This document shows positions 6,989-10,281 of a DNA stretch of 10,281 bases, in pieces (position 1 is the stretch's first letter; every line of letters starts with the position of its first letter). The DNA lies in contig DATJWM010000103.1 of the NCBI GenBank assembly GCA_035501255.1, positions 1 to 10,281 of the forward strand. The letters run 5' to 3'. The notes beneath the pieces were generated by a model. The model saw only the letters and a list, made by a program, of their open reading frames with translations. It searched no databases and was not told the origin of the DNA. The stretch is from JAFAZI01 sp035501255. GTDB taxonomy: Bacteria; Actinomycetota; Actinomycetes; JAFAQI01. A program made the translations under genes and the position numbers.

Positions 6989-8301
6989 GAGTCACTTCTC
7001 CTTTCGGGTGTGTTGGTCTGCTGCATCTCGACTCGGGCGAGCACCTGCTGTTTTGTGATGGTCCGCTGGCGGCGGCCACGGCCGAGGAAGGCGACGACCC
7101 AGTTCGCGAGGGCCGACAAGCGATTCTTGAAGCCGGTCAGGAACGTGAGATGGACGATGAGCCACATCACCCACCCGATGAACCCGCCGAATCCGAAGCG
7201 TCCGATGCTGACCACTGCGCGGAATCGGGCGATCGTCGCCATCGTGCCGAGGTCGACGTAGTGGAACGGCCTCGGCTCGCGCCCCCCCAGGCCGCGGACG
7301 ATTGTCTTCGCGGCGTGGTGTCCGCTCTGCATCGCCACCTCGGCGAGCCCGGGAAGCTTGTCGAGCGACATGAGGTCGCCGACGACGAACAGCTCAGGGT
7401 GTCCCGGCACGGAGCAGTCACGCTCGACCTGCACACGGCCGGCGCGATCGAGGGTTGCCCCGGTGCGCTCGGCGAGCAGCCGGCCGAGTGGCGAGGCCTG
7501 CACACCGGCGGCCCAGATCTTCGTGCGCGCATCGATGCGTCCCGTCTCGCCGTCGGCCGTCGAGAGGTCGAGTCCCGTTTCGTCGACCCCGATGACGCGT
7601 GCGCCGAGCCGCAGTTCGACACCGAGTTGCTCGAGGTCGCGCCGCGCGCGGCGGCGGAGGCGGTCCGGGTATGGGGGGAGTACGTAATCGACCCCGTCGA
7701 TCAAGATGATCCGGGCTGACTTCGGATCGAACCGCCGGAAGTTCGCGCGCAGGGCTCGTCGTGAGAGCTCGGCGATCTGGCCGGCCAGCTCGACGCCGGT
7801 CGGGCCGGCGCCAACGATGGCGAAGGTCAGCCACGGCTCGCGCGCCGAGTCGTCCGGCTCGAGCTCGGCGATCTCAAAGGCGCCGAAGATCCGCCCGCGC
7901 AGCTCGAGCGCGTCGTCGAGCGTCTTCATGCCGGGCGCGTGCGCGGCGTAATCGTCGTGGCCGAAGTACGACTGTGACGCGCCGGTCGCGACGATCAGGC
8001 TGTCGTATGGCAGTTTCGTGGCCTGGCCCAGGGTCTCGATCGTCAGTTCGCGCGTGACCGCGTCGATGTCGATGACCTCGCCGAGGACGACCCGCGTGTT
8101 GCGCTGGTGGCGCAGGACGTCACGGCTGGGCGGCGCGATGTCGCCCTCCGAGAGCACGCCCGTCGCGACCTGATAGAGCAGCGGTTGGAAGAGGTGGTGG
8201 TTGGTGCGATCCACGACCACCACCTCCACCGGAGCGCGTCGCAGGGCCTTGGCGGCGAACAGTCCGGCGAAGCCGCACCCGATGATGACGACACGATGCA
8301 T
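6943..8301 (-). CDS. ndh: Type II NADH dehydrogenase (NDH-2)
   Basis: This 452-aa flavoprotein should oxidise NADH and pass electrons to membrane quinone without pumping protons. The FAD-binding motif GCGFAG is at 8-13, and the second dinucleotide motif GAGPTG (NADH) at 164-169. FVVGD (305-309) is the late FAD motif, and AMQSGHHAA (323-331) matches the quinone-site AxQxG segment of NDH-2 enzymes. A hydrophobic, glycine-rich stretch about 366-406 is the C-terminal membrane anchor, followed by a basic GRGRRQRT. The last 25 or so residues are proline/threonine-rich and overlap the next gene by 46 bases. The ATG at 8301 lies two bases past the SDR stop, giving the normal family N-terminus; the ribosome binding site is weak (GGCGG), so coupling to the SDR is likely. 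NADH oxidation would link the SDR upstream to the respiratory chain. Confidence 0.94.
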   Translation of the reverse strand: MHRVVIIGCGFAGLFAAKALRRAPVEVVVVDRTNHHLFQPLLYQVATGVLSEGDIAPPSRDVLRHQRNTRVVLGEVIDIDAVTRELTIETLGQATKLPYDSLIVATGASQSYFGHDDYAAHAPGMKTLDDALELRGRIFGAFEIAELEPDDSAREPWLTFAIVGAGPTGVELAGQIAELSRRALRANFRRFDPKSARIILIDGVDYVLPPYPDRLRRRARRDLEQLGVELRLGARVIGVDETGLDLSTADGETGRIDARTKIWAAGVQASPLGRLLAERTGATLDRAGRVQVERDCSVPGHPELFVVGDLMSLDKLPGLAEVAMQSGHHAAKTIVRGLGGREPRPFHYVDLGTMATIARFRAVVSIGRFGFGGFIGWVMWLIVHLTFLTGFKNRLSALANWVVAFLGRGRRQRTITKQQVLARVEMQQTNTPERRSDSWQPKYSPTPTPTRT

Positions 8302-8303
8302 GG

Positions 8304-9077
8304 TCAGACCGCCGCTGCCTTGGCGTCGGCCGCTGCCTGGTCGGCGCGCATCATCGCGATGTACTCCTCGTAATCGTGCCCCTTGACCGCGAACTTCTCG
8401 AGCACCCACGGGTGCGTGTTGATCAGGAACCGCTCATCTGCGAGCCCCTCCATGACCATGTCTGCCAGTTGCTCGGTGGTGATCGCATCCTGGCCTTCCG
8501 GCGTGTCCTCCTTGCCGGCGAGGATCGGCGTGAGGACAGCTGCGGGGGTGAGCAGGCTGACACCGATTCCCTTGTCGGCGTACATCGTCGACAGCCACTC
8601 GGTGAAGCCGATCGACGCGTGCTTGGTCACTGTGTAGGAAACGGTGTCGGGGATGACGAGCAACCCCGCCGCGGATGCGACGTTGATGATGTAGCCGCCG
8701 CCCTGCTCGACCATGTGGGGGACTGCGTATTTGGCCCCCCACACCTGGGCCATCAGGTTGATGTTGATGATCTTCTGCCACTTGTCCGTTGGTGTGTCGA
8801 GCCCCCCGTCGATGCCGATGCCGGCGTTCGAGACGAGCAGGTCGATGCGCCCGAAGCGCTCGACCGTGGTCTCCACCAGGTGCTCGATGTCCTGCTCGCG
8901 GGCCACGTCGGCGGCCACGGCCAGGGCGCCGATGTCGGCGGCCTTGCCCTCGCTCGCCTCCTGGGTCAGGTCCGACAGGACAACTTGCGCGCCCTCACGG
9001 ACGAATCGCGTGGAGAGTGCTAGTCCGATCCCGCTCGCGCCGCCTGTGACGACGGCAACTTTGTCTTTGACGTTCAT
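8304..9077 (-). CDS. Classical short-chain dehydrogenase/reductase
   Basis: This 257-aa soluble enzyme is a classical SDR oxidising or reducing an alcohol/ketone with a nicotinamide cofactor. TGGASGIG (11-18) is the cofactor motif, NAG is at 84-86, Asn107 sits in the INLM helix, and the catalytic Ser135, Tyr148 and Lys152 are all present (VSYTVTK). Asp36 after the second strand (VLSDL) favours NAD over NADP. Length is typical; the C-terminal 30 residues are charged and alanine-rich (ADQAAADAKAAAV). AAGGAG (9083-9088) lies five bases before ATG 9077, and its first two bases are part of the TAA stop of peptide B. The gene is thus tightly coupled to peptide B and to the NDH-2 gene that follows after two bases. 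The NAD preference fits with NDH-2 reoxidising its NADH, but the substrate is unknown. Confidence 0.93.
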   Translation of the reverse strand: MNVKDKVAVVTGGASGIGLALSTRFVREGAQVVLSDLTQEASEGKAADIGALAVAADVAREQDIEHLVETTVERFGRIDLLVSNAGIGIDGGLDTPTDKWQKIININLMAQVWGAKYAVPHMVEQGGGYIINVASAAGLLVIPDTVSYTVTKHASIGFTEWLSTMYADKGIGVSLLTPAAVLTPILAGKEDTPEGQDAITTEQLADMVMEGLADERFLINTHPWVLEKFAVKGHDYEEYIAMMRADQAAADAKAAAV

Positions 9078-9082
9078 CGCTG

Positions 9083-9088
9083 CTCCTT
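9083..9088 (-). promoter_or_regulatory. SDR ribosome binding site overlapping peptide B stop
   Basis: The minus strand reads AAGGAG, with the last two bases of the TAA of peptide B forming its first two bases. A ribosome ending on peptide B would sit on the start region of the SDR, so the two are likely coupled in translation. Confidence 0.7.
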
Positions 9089-9290
9089 AGTTCGTGGTGC
9101 GATGAGCACACCGTCCTGGTTCACGAGGTGCTTCGCACCAGTGGATCCCCCAGTGCCACCCCGGGTCGGTCGTCTGCGGGCCTCCCACGGCGCTCGCGCG
9201 CCCGTTTGCGAGAGACGGCCAGCACCAGAAGTGCAGTTCGGCGAAGGTTGAGGCGGACTGTGTGCCGTGGTCTGGGGTTGAGGTCGTCAT
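9087..9290 (-). CDS. Small His/Cys/Trp-rich protein B (67 aa), unrecognised family
   Basis: I do not recognise this 67-aa protein. It is strikingly rich in Trp, His and Cys: LHFWCWPS at 19-26 and GWHWGIHWCEAP at 44-55, with Cys at 23, 52 and 61. The two blocks look like an internal repeat (ELHFWCWPS against GIHWCEAPR). Its layout WPS, then PQ, then GW, then HWC runs 29 residues and matches WPS, PQ, GF, HHC over 30 residues in peptide C. Translation is well supported: AAAGGA (9299-9304) lies eight bases before the ATG, and the TAA overlaps the SDR ribosome binding site. It has no signal peptide or membrane helix. It lies between the HdeD-like gene (69 bases upstream) and the SDR (9 bases). Possible roles are metal or heme binding, or a modified-peptide precursor; no typical modifying enzyme is visible here. 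Confidence 0.75.
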   Translation of the reverse strand: MTTSTPDHGTQSASTFAELHFWCWPSLANGRASAVGGPQTTDPGWHWGIHWCEAPREPGRCAHRTTN

Positions 9291-9359
9291 CGTTCCGGTC
9301 CTTTCTGCGCCAGGGTTGGTTACGCGAGCTGGGAGGGTCGGTCGTTGGCCAGCTTGCGC

Positions 9360-10076
9360 TCAGGACCGGGCCGGTAGGGGGGCCAGGCGTCGACGGCGCC
9401 GCGCGAGCAGCCAGGCCTGGACGATGAATTCCGCCCCGCCGCCGGCCGCGTAGATCGCGAGCAACGCCAGCCTCGGATTCACGCCGGTCGAGACCATGAC
9501 GTAGGCGATCCCGACCAACGCGGACCCGACGCTCGAGAGCAGCAGCGGCCATTGGTTGCCGAGCTGCGCCCGGCGGCGGCGCAGAAGGACGAGCTGCGCC
9601 ACGCCGGTGATGATCGCCCACACGCCGAAGACGGCGAGGACGTTCGCGACGCTCCCGGTCGCGGCGACGCCGAGCGCGACGGCCGCGACGGTGCTGACTG
9701 TCGCGTCTCCGAGGAGTATCTGCCGAGCCGATCCGCGTTGATTCCGCGCGTCGATCACAGACGCGACCACGTCGATCAGCGGATAGAGGACGAGCAGGAC
9801 CCCGGCGCCGACCGTTACGGCGGCCGTCAGCGAGTGCGACACCGCCGCGAATACCACGGCCCAGGCGATGGCGACGAGGCCACGGGTGAGGAACAGGGAC
9901 ATCTTGCCGGTGGTTGCTGCGGTGACGCTCATGTTGACCTCCGTGGGTTCGATCGCGTCGTCCAGCATCGGTGGCGGCGAGCCATTGCCGACGACGTCGG
10001 ACGTGCGGCTCTGCGCCGAGTTCACGATTGCGTTCACGCTCTCTCTTGAGGTGGCGTCGGCTGCTTTGGTGCTCAT
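9360..10076 (-). CDS. HdeD/DUF308-family membrane protein
   Basis: This protein has about six membrane segments in its last 190 residues, the number and length of the HdeD/DUF308 family, known from the acid-resistance protein HdeD of enterobacteria; its molecular action is not defined. Helices begin around GLVAIAWAVVFAAVS, then TAAVTVGAGVLLVLYPL, STVAAVALGVAATG, NVLAVFGVWAIITGVAQL, PLLLSSVGSALVGIAYVMV and LALLAIYAAGGGAEFIVQ, ending in a basic tail LLARRRRR. The start is uncertain: ATG 10076 has AGGAG six bases upstream and gives 238 aa with a polar 48-residue extension, while ATG 9932 has GGAGG five bases upstream and gives the usual 190 aa. Both may be used. It lies between peptide C (71 bases) and peptide B (69 bases). 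Confidence 0.88.
   Translation of the reverse strand: MSTKAADATSRESVNAIVNSAQSRTSDVVGNGSPPPMLDDAIEPTEVNMSVTAATTGKMSLFLTRGLVAIAWAVVFAAVSHSLTAAVTVGAGVLLVLYPLIDVVASVIDARNQRGSARQILLGDATVSTVAAVALGVAATGSVANVLAVFGVWAIITGVAQLVLLRRRRAQLGNQWPLLLSSVGSALVGIAYVMVSTGVNPRLALLAIYAAGGGAEFIVQAWLLARRRRRLAPLPARS
9938..9942 (-). promoter_or_regulatory. Internal ribosome binding site of the HdeD-like gene
   Basis: The minus strand reads GGAGG five bases before ATG 9932, which would start a 190-aa protein beginning MSVTAATTGKMSLF just ahead of the first helix. It competes with the upstream site at 10083-10087. Confidence 0.6.
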
Positions 10077-10082
10077 GGCTAT

Positions 10083-10087
10083 CTCCT
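10083..10087 (-). promoter_or_regulatory. Upstream ribosome binding site of the HdeD-like gene
   Basis: The minus strand reads AGGAG six bases before ATG 10076. It supports the long form of the membrane protein, or translation of its 48-residue leader segment. Confidence 0.6.
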
Positions 10088-10146
10088 GGAGGTTGCGTTT
10101 AGCTGGTTCGGGGTTGCGTCGGTCCGTGGAGCCGGTCGTCACGTTC

Positions 10147-10281
10147 CTACTGAGGCCCGGCAGCGGTGGCGTCAGCCCAGAACGAGCAGTGGTGTGTGTC
10201 CGCGAAGCCGGCTTCGAGCTGTGGCTGCGGCGGTATTAGCGACATCACCTGTTCGCCGTCGCCGAACGATGGCCAGGGCAG
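10147..10281 (-). CDS. Small HHC-x-FW peptide C, 5' part outside window
   Basis: This open minus-strand frame runs in from the window edge and ends with TAG at 10147-10149; 44 codons are visible. It reads LPWPSFGDGEQ, then VMSLIPPQP, then FADTHHCSFW and an alanine-rich tail ending AAGPQ. The central part aligns without gaps to peptide A (14 identities in 24 residues, with synonymous codon changes), and the order WPS, PQ, GF, HHC matches peptide B. An ATG at 10245 exists, but homology to A starts before it and the WPS shared with B lies further upstream, so the true start is probably beyond the edge. It precedes the HdeD-like gene by 71 bases. Function is unknown; His, Cys and Trp are the residues kept among copies. 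Confidence 0.65.
   Translation of the reverse strand: MPWPSFGDGEQVMSLIPPQPQLEAGFADTHHCSFWADATAAGPQ

Noticed and set aside
10203..10216. Perfect 14-base palindrome CGAAGCCGGCTTCG
   Set aside because: It lies inside the coding sequence of peptide C, has no second copy that I noticed, and palindromes of this size are not rare in GC-rich coding DNA.
497..10281. CRISPR, tRNA, rRNA or insertion sequence
   Set aside because: No spaced direct repeats, cloverleaf sequences, conserved rRNA segments, transposase frames or terminal inverted repeats were seen.

Overview
This is a GC-rich window in which every supported gene lies on the minus strand. Genes are tightly packed, often coupled or overlapping, and most carry strong AGGAG-type ribosome binding sites. 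This suggests a high-GC Actinomycetota chromosome, possibly Thermoleophilia/Solirubrobacterales-like; the taxonomic guess is weak and rests on composition and gene style only. No tRNA, rRNA, CRISPR array or insertion sequence was seen.

In transcription order (right to left): the 3' part of a small His/Cys/Trp-containing peptide gene at the right edge (peptide C, 10147-10281); an HdeD/DUF308-type six-helix membrane protein with two in-frame starts (9360-10076); a second small His/Cys/Trp-rich protein (peptide B, 9087-9290); a classical SDR (8304-9077); a type II NADH dehydrogenase (6943-8301); an unrecognised 210-aa protein (6356-6988); a DyP-type heme peroxidase (4966-6324); a catalase-like heme protein (3823-4962); a third small peptide (peptide A, 3697-3813); a SnoaL-like protein (3178-3633); an alpha/beta hydrolase (2255-3181); a tandem SnoaL-like protein (1389-2204); and an NmrA/SDR-a type NAD(P)-binding protein (497-1363). 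The left 496 bases hold no recognised gene, only an open minus-strand frame and some hairpins.

The genes read as one or a few long polycistronic units. The right-hand part is a redox module: SDR, NDH-2, DyP, catalase-like protein and an acid- or stress-type membrane protein. The left-hand part is a small-molecule or oxidoreductase module: NTF2-fold proteins, an alpha/beta hydrolase and an NmrA reductase. A shared substrate is not visible from sequence.

The most interesting signal is a family of tiny peptides in the gaps between the enzyme genes. Peptides A and C align without gaps over 24 residues with 14 identities, including the PPQP and HHC-x-FW motifs, and with synonymous codon differences. 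Peptide B shares the WPS...PQ...G[FW]...H-x-C layout and appears internally duplicated. I do not recognise this family. It could be a set of metal- or heme-binding small proteins or precursor peptides linked to the peroxidase operon.
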